From Pelodera strongyloides (Eukaryota; Nematoda; Chromadorea; Rhabditida; Rhabditidae), in the NCBI GenBank assembly GCA_036852015.1, contig JAANDG010000095.1:248001-312000 (forward strand): DNA of 64,000 nt. The letters run 5' to 3'. A model generated the notes under the pieces. The model made no database searches and was not told the DNA's origin. It worked only from the letters and a program-made list of their open reading frames with translations. Position numbers and translations under genes: made by a program. Position 1 is the stretch's first letter. Every line of letters begins with the position of its first letter. Of the stretch, positions 25,092-37,786 are shown piece after piece.

Positions 25092-28000
25092 ATGTCGGTC
25101 TCTTTTGCTGAACCGAACCGTGTCCCGTCCAGTCCGAGATATGTAGCGGACCAGTTGCGACGATTTCTACAGAGTGCTGAGGTATATTATATTTTGTTTC
25201 ATACCTTATTGTATCTCGAGTTGAGTTTTAAATACCGTTTCTATCTTTTCAGGCTCCTCTCTCGGCACAAGGATCTAACCTTTCGGATGCTGGATTTGTT
25301 TTGTTAACAATCAAAGATCAATTGTTGTCGAATGATTCCAGGTAAATTATCACATAATCAGAACAATGTGCTTTGCAAGTGTGATTCCGAGGTTATGGCA
25401 TTTTCAAATATTAAACGGTTGACTTTCTTCTGATTAAAATATTTTAATTTAATTTTAGATCAGCATTCTTTTCGCAAGAATTCGTCAACAGACCAATAAA
25501 TGGAGTAGATTTGTTACTTAAGGTACGTTGTTCATCTTTGTTTATCTCGTAGTCCTTTTTCGAGCGTTCAGCTCATTTTTTACAAACATGCATGCTTTTC
25601 CTTTTTGTGTGTTTCAAATGGAGTGTTTATTTCAAACTTATATTGAGATGCTGATCTTCCACAAAGTTTAACCATATTTAGGTAGTTGTTGTTTTGCAAG
25701 GCATCGTGAACTCTGCAAGGGAACAGCAGTCCAAAATTTCGACTCTTTTGACGAGAAACAACTCAAATAACACAAGCAGGAAGAGGAAAGCAGCTGTATG
25801 TTTTCTCTTGTCTTTCAAAACAAAGTAGCTCTTTTTAATGCAATTAACGTTTGACCAATTTGCCAAAAATCTATATAGAAGCACAATATCAGTGTACCTA
25901 GCGAGAAAAGACTTTATCGATTCTTCAGGTAGCTGAAGCCGACTGCATTGAATGCATCAAGATACTCCTGGAGAAAAATGTAAGTTAATGTTACTAGCGG
26001 ATGTTTTTTCATTGACTACGCTAAGCTAAAAGTCTGAAGGTTTTTGGATTGTTTAAAGCAAACAGTTTTTTAAAAAACGTATGTTTAGCAGCTTGCTTGG
26101 CGGTCTCTGTTGGAACAACCTCAAGGTCTGGAAGTTCTCCTCTACTCTGTTAATAGTCCACAGTTGGATTCGAAATGTTATGCATTGGAGGTATGCTTAT
26201 CTTCTTATATTATTTACAGTTTTGTATCGTTTTCACGAAAAGCGACGCAGATTTCTTCGAACAAAACACCCATTCTTTCAAGTAACGAGGCTGCCATTTA
26301 TGAACAATACAATTTAAAACCAAAATGTTCTGCAGATCATCCTACTACTTCTCGACCAGCCACAAGGCTTCATTGTTCTTTTTCGGGCTCTGTCGGTGAT
26401 CGCAGCGAGGACTAGAGACTATCTGAGACTGCAGATATTTGTTTCACAATTGAAACATGGCCTGCACACTCAAAAGCTGCACATTCAGGTACTGATTGGT
26501 TATTTGCTAAATTTCTGCAAATTTCTTTTACGGTTTACCTATTAAAAATGTCCCAAAACAGATTTAGTTTTCAATAAGCCGATTTCTTTCATATATTAAA
26601 TCTTTCATATATTAAATCTTTCATATATTAAATCTTTCATATAGTAAATCACATCTAAGGTGGTTTTTTCGCTTGCAGATCCTTGTGTGTCGCCTGTTCA
26701 ATAAACTGCTGGCGCAAGCCCCAACTCCCAACCATCGAATGCTCGCACAAATAGAAGCAACCCTGGCACAATTTTCTGCCGAATATGTTGAAAAGGCAAG
26801 ATTTTTTGGTACTACAATCTTGAAGTGTATATGTACTAGTGCGTCTGAATGATGAATCAGTTATTATTTCGATTTGAACGAATTATTCATCATTCATCGA
26901 AACTTTATTCACCATCGATTTTGCAGCTTGTTCTTGACGTGAACAGTCCTTTGGGTGGAATGGACACCCTATTGGATGAGCTGGCATTGTGGAGATCGCA
27001 ATTCACTCCAATCACATTTGCCACACAACGATACGCGCCAGATGTTGGAATGAATACTAACGGACAAAATGCAATTTATGGGTGTGTTGGTTTGATCTGT
27101 TGAATGTGCCATAGTACTTACTAAACGTGCCTCGTGTTGGTACACGGTTCCCAAAGTGGTTTTGCTCTTATGGTTAATGTCTAACAATGTCTAACAATTT
27201 AGCTACAACTATTCGGAGACAGAATCGGATACGTCAAGATCAGAGCGAGGGCGAAGGAGGTCAAATACACAGAACAAATATCCGGTAGGACAATTAAATT
27301 CGTTGTTTTTCGCAAAAAAAATTTGTGACGGATGGCTTACATATGTTGGTACCCGGTTATTGTTTTGTGAATGCTTGAAATTATTAGTTCTGGAAACAAT
27401 TCAGCCTACAACCACCGTGGCCAAGAACGTGGAGCGTGCGCGAATGAAGCGACAAGGGGTCGGTTCAGGAGGCAGAGCCGCAGGAACACCATCCACCAAC
27501 TTCTACCCACACAGAAGTGCTCTGACACTCAATAACAAGTCGTGGGACCAAACGAATGGTATGCATAGTGTTGCATTGCATAAAACCCCGCGCTCTACTC
27601 ATTATAATAAGGCCTACTGAAAGAAAATAGAAACCATACAAGTGTATTCATTGCATGGCTCGCTTAGTCATGCTGTATGACCAGTTTAAGGTTACCGGTG
27701 TCCTTTTTAGAATAAACCACTTACGACTTTATCATTTTGCAGACGACTATGGTTTCCATACCGCTGGCAGAGTTAATGGAAGATACTCTCCCAGTGCGCC
27801 TTTTGAGGGTGGAGGAATGAGAAGAGCGAAGAGTGAATCTGCAATGCTTGTGGAAGCTTCCCTTGATGACAGGTACATATATTTGCTTTATTTAAAACAT
27901 GCTAATTTTGTACGAGAGTAATTAATTGAGTAATTCCTTGATGCCGGCCTGAGGAACGTGTCAGGCTGCGATCAATGAATGTTAGCTAATTGACACAACA

Positions 28001-29439
28001 CAAAAATAAGACAACTGATCCATGCATCACCCGATAACTCAAGGCAATTTAGGGACACGATGGTACGTGGTCTAAAGCGAGTGGACCCTGTTTCTGACTA
28101 TCATCCGATAGAAACATCCAGGGGACTCTCCAGATCAACACACGATCTAAGCCGATTGGCGCCTGAGGAGAGAGCAGTTGATATACAGAGACCTGGTTCC
28201 GCCGCCGCGCATACGCGGTCACTTCAAAGGTGAATATACGGATTTCTATGCCGTTTTCAGGTGCACGACTTCAGCCCAGATGCAATACACTGCAACATGT
28301 TGCATGTGCAGAGTCGGGCTTCTCTAAATCATTTCTTGCAGAACGTTGTCGCCAAACCGAGCTAGGTTTGCGGATCCCCCGGTAGAAATTGATAAGCAAC
28401 ACCCACATGGCGGGTTCTCCTACCTCTTCCCACAACAGCCAATGGTGGCAAATGTGACGAAAAGGAATGTGACTCCCGAACCACCTTATATAAGCAAGGT
28501 ATGTACCAGCGTTGTTATTGGGGTTCCTTACCGGAATGTACCTATGCTCATTTAGCGAGTTTCATGTATAATATCAGGTTACAAGTATAATAGTGATTCA
28601 CGAGATAATTTCAGCCAATGAGCCCTATCAATGGCACAATTCGATCAACTTCACAACCCTATGATAGTCCACGCAGTCCTATGGGGGTGAGCATTTATTC
28701 TCTTAAATTTGAATATGCTGTTTTTTTTAATTGGTGGTTTATTCATTTGACAGTTAAATGACTGCAGATGCTGACAGGCAGCTGTTGACAATGCCGCAGC
28801 TAGTCATACGGATGCAAATTAGGTAGAGATGTGAAACGAAAGTAATCAAGTCCACAAATATGCACAAAGTTCTTGTTAGACAGCTTCTCGATACACGACG
28901 GAGACGAGACCGGACGGCCAAGTGGTTTATATTCCGATAAACGTGGAATCTGAACGAGATAGAAGAACACCGAGTAGACTGTGAGTTTCCGCTTTGTTCT
29001 TGCACATTATGATTACATCCACATATCTCGTGGAATTCCATTTATAATGCAAATGTATCCATATATCCTGTGCAATTTCGCTTCACGTGTCCAAGTAAAA
29101 TTTAACAGTTTACTAGTTTAAAAATCAAAATATTGACAGCGTGGACAGACGAAACGAGAACGATTATTCACTGGATAGCCGAAGCAATTCTAGGGCGAAA
29201 ATGCGAAGTCCGTCAGTCACCGGAACTATTGGTGAGCGGGTCAAATTCAATCAAATTCGTAACTTTCATAAATAAAGAAAGAAACGATTAATTACGAGAC
29301 CTAGTTTTTGACCCGGCACCTAACATCGACTTTAGGTGATGATGTACGTGATGCACTTTCGCAATTCGACTATTTGAATGATTATGATGCAGCAAGTTTG
29401 CGTGGTAAAGCCACCACGACCACGACATACCATTTGTGA
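25092..29439 (+). CDS. GBD/FH3 (formin-type armadillo) protein lacking FH2
   Basis: Eighteen exons (25092-25181, 25253-25341, 25459-25522, 25682-25795, 25929-25979, 26092-26190, 26336-26488, 26679-26795, 26927-27081, 27203-27284, 27405-27558, 27743-27872, 28053-28229, 28342-28498, 28615-28686, 28880-28980, 29140-29231, 29336-29439) total 2001 nt, or 666 residues, with every phase closed. Residues ~1-290 form Leu-rich helical repeats resembling the GTPase-binding/FH3 module of formins, for example DQPQGFIVLFRALSVIAAR followed by TRDYLRLQIFVSQLK. The remaining ~370 residues are basic, Ser/Pro-rich and probably disordered; the C-terminus is ATTTTTYHL. No proline-rich FH1 or actin-nucleating FH2 domain follows, so it is not a canonical formin. 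The role is inferred to be Rho-type GTPase or scaffold binding. The intron after 26795 has a GC donor. Family assignment rests on pattern memory and is moderate. Confidence 0.8.
26585..26648. repeat. 16-bp tandem repeat in an intron
   Basis: Four head-to-tail copies of TCTTTCATATATTAAA, the last with one change. It lies in the GBD/FH3 intron just upstream of the exon at 26679. Confidence 0.9.
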
Positions 29440-30503
29440 GATGTAAGTGGTTTCGATTGTACCAGAATCACTGTTTTAGGGCTTATACTTAAAAAAGGAA
29501 CAATTATCACAAGAAGATTGTCGGTTTTTTCCCGTTTTTTTTCCCAAGAGTCCTAAGTTTTCAGCTTATTTTTGTGCTCGTATCTTATTTTCTTTATTCA
29601 ATGATTGAGAATTTAAATTGCACAGTTTTGGTTTTTTTAGAGTTTCTCTAATAAGATATGGGGGTGTGGCTGACCCTCTCCATCGACCAATACTCAGCAA
29701 GACAACGGCCCAATGCAAACATTGTATGACGTCGAACTCTCTAAATTCTCCAAAAGATGCTCAACCCGCATGAATACCCTGTAACAGGAATGCGGGCACC
29801 CATTGAATACAAAAATGACATAGTCAAACAAGAAAGATTAATTTCAGACCAAAATTATTATTAGTGACAACGTGTTCCCTAATCACAGTAAAGTGACGGA
29901 TAATTTTGAAACGTCCGATACAGTGTGTGTATCTAAAGGTGCCTTCGTCGTCTTCCTACCATCATTTCTTTTCTTTTATTCGTGCTTTACTTTAAAACGT
30001 ACGCTTTATGTTTGACCGCTCAATGTATCACTGTTAAAGAAGGAAATAACTAGCCATATTCCTGCATAATTATTTATATAACAAAACTTTCGTTGTATGG
30101 TGCATAATTGAAAAGTTTACTTAATATTTCTAGATGCCCAATCTGCGCGTGCGCTTTTGTCAATGTGCTCAATTTCTTGAAATAAACCCGTCTGTCTGGC
30201 TATTCCACTCAAATTGCTTATTATTTTTTCCGCGTACTATTTTTTTCTGGTTTTTGTGTCGTGACATTTTTGAGACAAATATTTTATTGGATAAATATGA
30301 CTTGAAAGCAGTGTTCTGGTTTTCTGATTGAAAAACATATGCCACTATGTACACAAAACAGTCACATGGATAAATATATGCACAGAAAAAAAAACAATTC
30401 TTTGCATAAAACTGAATTGGCGTGAGTATCAGCACAATAAATTAAAAGACAGTTGTGGGGGTTTCAGTTAGCAACTGACGGGTATTGCATTTAGCGACTT
30501 TGT
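29440..30503. other. Intergenic stretch between converging genes
   Basis: It contains the 3' ends of the GBD/FH3 gene (+) and of the unrecognised minus-strand gene at 30.5 kb. AT-rich, with no open frame that looks coding. Confidence 0.5.
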
Positions 30504-31549
30504 TTAGGTATTGCAATTAATTGAAGATGCGACATCAGCAGGAGAGGGCCTGTCTAGCACGATTACTTCATTAATTTCCCTTAGAAGTGCACGATCGCTA
30601 GTAGTGAATTTATGATATGGATTGACAATGATCAATTTAGTGAGTGCGGGCTGAAGATATGAGAGATACTGGAGCGGCCGTAGTAGTGGAGCCGCATTCT
30701 CGGAGATGAGAACAATCTAAAAATTAACTAATAAATAGAACTATTAGTTGGCTTTATCTTAGATTATGCGCCTTGCTTTCGCTTTATCTAAATGCTTGGT
30801 TATTTCGTGAAATCATTGATTGATTGATCTTGATGTCTCGTGAACTATTGGTAGTTTCACTCTAGTCAGAAAAATAAATCACCTCTTTTCTCAAATTCCT
30901 CTCACTTGCAGCCCATTTGAACATCACATCCTCTAGTCCATGTTCTCCATTATAATCAATGGTAATCGATCGATTGTTGCCAATTTCAGCTGTATCCACA
31001 GTGACATAAGATGGCATAACGTTGACGATATCAGCACCGAACTTTCGCGCTCTCAGATTATTGATTTTCTTCGACCACACACGATCCATTATAACCAAGA
31101 GATTTATGCGACATTCACCTGGAAAGGGTAATTGTGAATTAGATTGCGAAGGCAAATATTTCTTTGGACATTTTGCATTCAAACATCACATAATTGTTAT
31201 CGAATGTGGTCATTACGGTACGATCGAAGTGTAAGGAATGAAACAAAGAGAGTTATCAAAATAGCATCCACTAGCTAGCTAATCGTATTTAGTAATTAAA
31301 GGGAACGATTCTGAATTGACGCTGTAGAGTGTACCTGGATACTTCTCCTGTTTGGCCACAAATGGCGGTCGGAACAAATCGCTCAATTCATCATTGACTG
31401 AAAGGGTTCGTTTTATTGATGACGAATCGATTCGTCCTACATTTTTGTTACAAAAAAGTTACACGTGCTCAGTGGGAATTTAATGTGATGTTAAATAAGC
31501 ATACTTCAACTGCAGAAAAATACTTACGTAGTTTGCGACGCGCCGTAGG
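30504..31549 (-). CDS. Unrecognised protein, 3' four exons
   Basis: Exons 31549-31528, 31397-31335, 31118-30883 and 30716-30504 join with consistent phases into 177 codons ending in TAA. The peptide has alternating strands and helices, with segments such as CRINLLVIMDRVWSKK, FGADIVNVMPSYVTVDTAE and ALTKLIIVNPYHKFTTSD; it looks like part of an alpha/beta enzyme fold, but I do not recognise the family. No ATG-bearing first exon was found between 31550 and 31963. The first exon here starts in phase 0, the same phase in which exon 19 of the neighbouring VIT/VWA gene ends, so these may be alternative 3' exons of that gene instead of a separate one. Confidence 0.55.
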
Positions 31550-31963
31550 CTGAAATAAATACATCAACGTTTAAAAAAGACACATAATGAGATAGTTCAT
31601 CTAATACTTCATGCCCAAAACGGTAATTTGATGAAAAATTAATAAATATCTTTTATTTCTCAACAATATGAATAAACAAGTGTGAATTGTATTGAGATCT
31701 TTTCTTATAGCACAACAATATGTCAACAATGTGAATGGCACTCTATGCAAGTAAGTAAGCATTAAATGAAGCAAGGTTAAAATTGCGTGAGCCCTTTAGT
31801 AAATAAAGATGCACGGATTACAAAATAAAATGATGAGCGTGTCGTGATATGCGAATATGATTATGTAACAAAAAAGTGAAAATACTTATTTTATTATAAC
31901 ACCACCATAAACTAGGAAACAAAATTAAGTATCCTGTCTAGAACGAACCTGGTTTTAGACCTT

Positions 31964-34900
31964 CTAGAAGTAAAGACCCATAGATAAGGATGGATGCATG
32001 TCGTATTTATCAAAGTGTATAGGAGGTGTTGGTTGGGAAATTTCGTCATCAATGTAGGGGATGCTACTCCGACTGTGCATTTCAATGGATATGCTACTTT
32101 CTGGGCTTTCATGTTGATCTGTCAAGGAACACTTTTCTGTTTCGCTTTGAGCGGGGGGTCGGTCCGGTATTAAAGAGGCAGTGACTGAAGTTGAACCCCG
32201 GTTTTTAATCGCAGCTCGCCGTCGTCGGTCCGGGAACAATAACTTGTAGCAGACGAACCCAGCCAGTGAGACCAACATGCAAATGAGAAGCGGAACTACG
32301 CTCCACCAGTCGGATGAGCCGCCCATGACTACGCGTGGAGTGTCCTACACAAAAAGCAGGTTATGGAGGCAATGGGTTAGTGACAAGTTAATATTATTCT
32401 TCAAAGCCATTATTGTGTTTTGTTAATCGATTATGTATTAGTGCTTATAGTTAATTGAAAAACTCGAGAACATAAAATACTTCCTTCAGCTGTGGTTGTG
32501 AGTTGGCGGAAAATAACAAAAAACTCAGTTAGTGTTTTAGCACACGAATGAAAGTTACTGATTAGACGAAAAAAAAACTCATTATTAAAATAGAATAATA
32601 TGCACTTACAATTGGGTCATCTAATAGGTCTTCTTCTGCTTCCGAAAGTGCCTTTTCATGGCCATCCAAAACAACAACCATTGATGTTTGTGAGGTGACC
32701 AGTCCGTACTAAAGTAATAGCGTGCTCGGTGATGATAAATACAAACATGGCTTCGATGTCACCTGTCTCCCCTTTTGCTATTTAGTTTTTGTAGCATAAT
32801 AAATAATGACACATGCATTTATTTTCTTACAACCAAATGAAATCCAACCTTGAGAGCTAATCTCTTGATTCTCTGCGCGACATTTGTTTTCTCTTCCTCT
32901 GATTGAGCTGATGTTTCGAGCAGTTTCTCATACTTGCGCAGACTCATGTGAACCCACATTCGCTCGATGAAATTGGTCGCTGTGCTCGTTTTGCCACAGA
33001 TTAGTACACCTAAATGTGATCATGAAGGCAAAAGAACCTTAATACTATTGTGACCCATTAACAAATGGGATTTGACGGTTATGCATTTTAGATCTATTAG
33101 TTTTCTAGACTTTGTCGGTATGGTTTTGTCTATTCTTGACAAACGTGTACTTTGTGAAGTTTATATTGACGTAATAATGATCACTGGAAACGCTTCGCAC
33201 TTTTTGGACATAAAAGAAATTACAACCGGTAAAATACAAACTTGTGTTTTCAGAAAGAGGTGCCGCATCTCGGAGAAGAGTTTCGTCCACGCACGGAGTG
33301 CTCGGAATCACTTCGTTACGCTAAAAGGGCCAATATTGAGAACCTTTGGGAACGAGATCGATAGATCAACGTTATGTAAAGCTTCAATTCCAGCTCTTAG
33401 GGTTCCTTTGGGTGGTTCGAATTCAAAATCATTATAAGGGTTTATATGCTGGTCCAACGAGGAGGTTGATATATGTATGGTGTATTTCATATTCACAAAC
33501 TAAAAGAAACCCGACGGAAAAGAAACAAAATAGAAACACTCACCACAACTTGCGGTCCCATATCTGTTTGAGCTTCAATTTCGGTGGCAATTGAATTCGG
33601 ATCGCTCTAGAAAAACACGCTGCTAATATTTTACATTGCAAAATCAGAAACGGCAAAACCGAATGTCTCTGTAACTGCTTACATCACTGCTCAATTTGCC
33701 GATTGTGATGCGATCTGTGCCGGCAAAAATAACGTCATCATCGTTGTTTGATATCAGTGAAGAGATATCAACATCCTCATCCAGGTATTTCACTTTAACA
33801 TCCTTTAGAAGTGGCACGGCTATTTCTTTATAGAGACCTGTAAATGATCCACAAAAATCAGTAAAACCATAAATCTTTTTCGTATATTTATTCCAGCAAA
33901 ATATACGCCACTCAACTATACTACGGCTTTGTTTACCTTCAATCTGAATCTCGGCATCGGCTGATTCAAAAATCCTTCGTGCCAAACCACGGTGCGCGGA
34001 TGAGATTTTCTTCAACAATCTAAATTTTGCATTTTTGAAAAGTGTACAGTATGGAAATTGTATTGCGTAGGATTTCCCACCGAGTTCACATACTTAAACC
34101 CTTCCACATTTTGTTGTTTTTTGAATGCAAAATAAAACAGTATAAGAACCTTGTACAGCGGAAATTTAGTTAGCTCAAAATTGTATTGTATTATTTACGA
34201 GTAATCAGCATCGTTTCCGAAGGAAATGGTGTGAACGAGGAAGTCCTTGTTGTATTCGGAAATTAGATTCAGCAGATTGAAATCATTCTGAAAAGGGGTA
34301 TAAATGGAGACAAAATGAGCTGATTTTTTTATGTGTTTAGTAATGACATACAAAGTAAACAGTAAACATGTTAACAAGCAACGCGAACAAAATACTTACA
34401 TTTGAACAAAAACTTACCTTTTCTCCTACAGTGGCCCTTCCGTCAGTTAGAAAAACAATCATTGAGACGAACGACGGATCCTAAAATATACGGGTAAAGC
34501 ACTATTTTAGCCCTGAAGTGTTTCAAAAAGTGTTTTAGCGAATACCGGCTGCCGATAATGATCAAAAACAAGTTCTTCTTACAATTAGCAAATTACTACC
34601 GCAGCGTACCTGAGTCGCTGCTTCGTTCAACTTCTCCAAGGCATCTTTCATTGCCGAACCGACATCGGTACCGCCATGGGACTCCATTTTTTGTATGAAC
34701 TGTAAAATAGAGGAGATTATTTGAGAACTCCGGACATGATGATAATATATTCAATAGGCACATCACCTTATTTTAAACAATAACTCTTCAAAACACGTTA
34801 TATGTTTCTTTTTATGATTTCTCGCAAAATCATATGTGAAATGGTTCCAGTATCAAATTCCACGCGAGCGAACGCGGTAAACATAACGTCTTTTGTATTA

Positions 34901-37786
34901 ATGCCCTTTAAAATGCAGACATAGTAAACCAAGCGATTACCTCTTTTGCATCTTCTCTCGTTGATTCATCCAACCGTACCATCGATTCCTTCCAGGTGAA
35001 TACTTGACGATCGAACATTAGAATATTCACCAGATCAGTATCAGAAATATCATCCAACACTTTTCCCATGGCTGCCTTGAGCTAAAACATGAACGCTTAG
35101 GCTAGAAAATCACTGAACCACAACTATTTTAAACTTAAATTTGAGTTGGCATACCTGTTGCATCTTCGTTCCCTTCATTGAGCCACTCTTGTCAAGAACA
35201 AAAATGACGTTCTTTTTCCCTGTCGGCGTGTCTTCTGATGGTGTGAATTGATGAAGAAAATACCCGTCCACCTGAATTTAAAAAAAGTGAACGAAATAAT
35301 CTTTTTGCACATCTGTCAAAGTGCATGATTACTTTTCTTACTATTATATATTGATTGAGATGGCTCACCACTTTAATAACCTGTTCACCAGATGAGCGGC
35401 TATTGTTGAAGAGCACAACTAGTTCACCTCTGTCGATATTCTGAAAGGATATTTTCGTACCAGACGAAAAGCACACTCAATAACTGACATCTAATTCAGA
35501 TATGACCAGCCTATCCACCATTTTGTTTATTTAATAAAAGGTTCTGAAATGCAAATCAAAAACTGACCTCGGCCTTAAAGTCAACAAAAGCAATCGATCC
35601 ATTAGTTCCAGTTCCGTTACGCACATCAGCACGCGGATCAGCTGAAATTAATGTGGTGGCACGAATAAAATATGAAATCTGACTGCACATCAATTATTTA
35701 ACAATCATCTAATTGTATATGAAATGTGTTCCTACTTCCCATTAGTGTTCAGAAGAATATAACCCTTAAATCCCACATTCAGCAAATGATCCAGTATGTG
35801 TATTGTAATTCTTTACAGTTACAATCTACCTACCTTCCCTGTGTAGTAGTTGGTCATTGGGAAGTTCGGCAATACCGACAGCCATTTCGGGAACGTGAAC
35901 GATATCGAACTGTGAGGAATCAACCAACATCACGGTAACCTCGACCTCTTTGATTGGCTGGAACAAATTATTGTGGTAACACGGACAATACAACGGCGGG
36001 CATTGGCGAATCAGGCACATTATCACCAGACAGCCAAACTATGAGGATCCGGGCTCTTTTTCCGTTTCAGGGAGAGTTCCGGCCAACTTCAGCTCCACAA
36101 CTCAAATTGGTATTATTGGGATCTTTCACTACTAAAATGGCTTGAAACGCCCGGGCTAGAAACTGCTCTGCCCTAGACAGCGGCTACAATTACACCCCAA
36201 TGTGGTTAATCTTCAACCACAAACCTTATCCGCAATAATTTTGATCGCATGTTTGTACAGGCTCTGTGATTTAACCAACACTTCTTGGTATGTCAGATTA
36301 AAAGATATCTCCGATTGAGCTGATACTTGGATTTCCAACTCGAACTTGTTGAAATTGCTGGAAATGTGACGATATTAGAGAATTCACTGTCAAATAATGA
36401 TATAAGCAGAATTACGCCCCCAATGCTATCTTTCCTGGAATTCTCTGCATCGCATGTAAAGTGTGCGGATTAAGTGTAAATCGAATGATATCAGTACTCT
36501 AAAATTACAATGGTGTGGGTTTAAGTATTCCGTTTACTAGGTGCAGATGAAAAAAAGGATAATACAAAATTTACATGCAGCTAATTCAATAAATCAGCTC
36601 CGCGTGATGTAATGTCGTGTATTAATTTGTTTACTGATCCCTTTAAAATGGCGTAACTATAAATTCGTAACTTGGATCTGACATATTTATAACAAATAAA
36701 CAGAAAAAATAGTATTTTCCAAAAATAATTCACGAAACCCTTCCAAATGAATGATCGGCTAAAGGGTTGGCTGGAAGGTTGGTGTGGTACAGAAGGAGTT
36801 AGCGTTCCATTTAACGTTTCACGTTAACATTTAATGATTTAACGTAGTTTGAAATGTAGTAACTTTCGTATGTTATGAGGTCGGTAATACTGAGAACTGA
36901 CCTGTCTCTAATATACGCAGCAGTGTCTCCTTTCTGAACGGCTGCTTGAAATTCTGCTTCAGCTGCTGACTTTTCCTTGATTGAACCATATACATGATCT
37001 CCATCACGATCCCTGAGAAACAACTATTAGTTTCGATTGCGTGAACGTATATATCTTCTTCAAGAAATTCCTGACAATCTATATGCACAGGTGCCAATCT
37101 TTTCATCCATGAATGTATTCTTGCATAACTAATACTACCGAGAGTTTCTTATTAAAATTACAAAAGAAAAACTATTAGCTTACAAATAGAACGATGTTAT
37201 GAAGGCGTTCGGCGGTATCTCAGCTGTGATTAGTGTCTGAAAATAGCGTCTTTCGGAAGAATGCAATGTATCTAAAAAGCATAAGTTGCTTTAAAAGGAT
37301 GCGCCGAAATTTTTCCAACAAATGAATTCGCTTGAGACTCACTTTAGCGGCAGATCGGTCTGGGTTAGCGATTACTCCTTCTATGGTTGTGGTTGCAAAA
37401 GATGCCTGCACTTCAGAGGTAACTTGTAAGAGTTGAAATACGGGCTCAGCGCTCTGAAATGAACGCAGTAGCTTAGAATAATGCTAATTGTAAGCGTGAC
37501 TACGAATAAAGTCCAAATTTACAAATAAATGTTTTACAAAAGAGTCTAAGAGCTGGGGAACTAATACTTTTGGACGGAAAACACATCACCATACTAATAA
37601 GTAAACATGTTTTAGGTCTACATCTTACTCAACACTTCTTGATATCATATCGCACTGATATTTATTTCTTTATGAACAGTGCGAATGCATTAATGATCAG
37701 GTATTCAAAGCAGACAAACAACATATAAACAAACTCACATATAATTGTAGAATTGATAATAAATATATAAGGTTTGCTGTTCCCAT
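31964..37786 (-). CDS. VIT + VWA protein (ITIH-like), membrane-anchored
   Basis: Twenty exons (37786-37739, 37453-37343, 37236-37184, 37012-36902, 36357-36225, 35957-35834, 35641-35568, 35440-35369, 35271-35155, 35081-34941, 34699-34610, 34480-34418, 34287-34199, 34019-33937, 33837-33683, 33606-33544, 33320-33242, 33009-32849, 32708-32610, 32344-31964) give 748 residues with all phases closed. Residues 1-16 are a signal peptide. A VIT domain follows (FITSFY then GSIKEKSAAEAEFQAAVQKG). The VWA domain has a complete metal-binding MIDAS: DKSGS from Asp269, Thr339-Asp340, and FLTDGR with Asp371. A helical ITIH-type segment (ERMWVHMSLRKYEKLL, then LVTSQTSMVVV) precedes a TM helix at about 638-657 and a ~90-residue Ser/Pro-rich tail. 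Vertebrate heavy chains instead carry a C-terminal hyaluronan-linking region; that is absent, suggesting a cell-surface matrix-binding role. The exon at 33320-33242 is the least certain. Confidence 0.85.

Noticed and set aside
30504..31549. Assignment to the chitinase-domain CHID1 family
   Set aside because: A short stretch looked similar, but the expected blocks and order of that family are absent.
35954..36145. A + strand open frame between two VIT/VWA exons
   Set aside because: It lies in an intron whose flanking exons join in phase on the minus strand, and it has no splice partners.
31964..37786. Voltage-gated calcium channel alpha-2/delta subunit
   Set aside because: The VWA domain and terminal TM suggested it, but the N-terminal domain is VIT and the VWA sequence follows ITIH heavy chains; no Cache or VGCC alpha-2 region is present.
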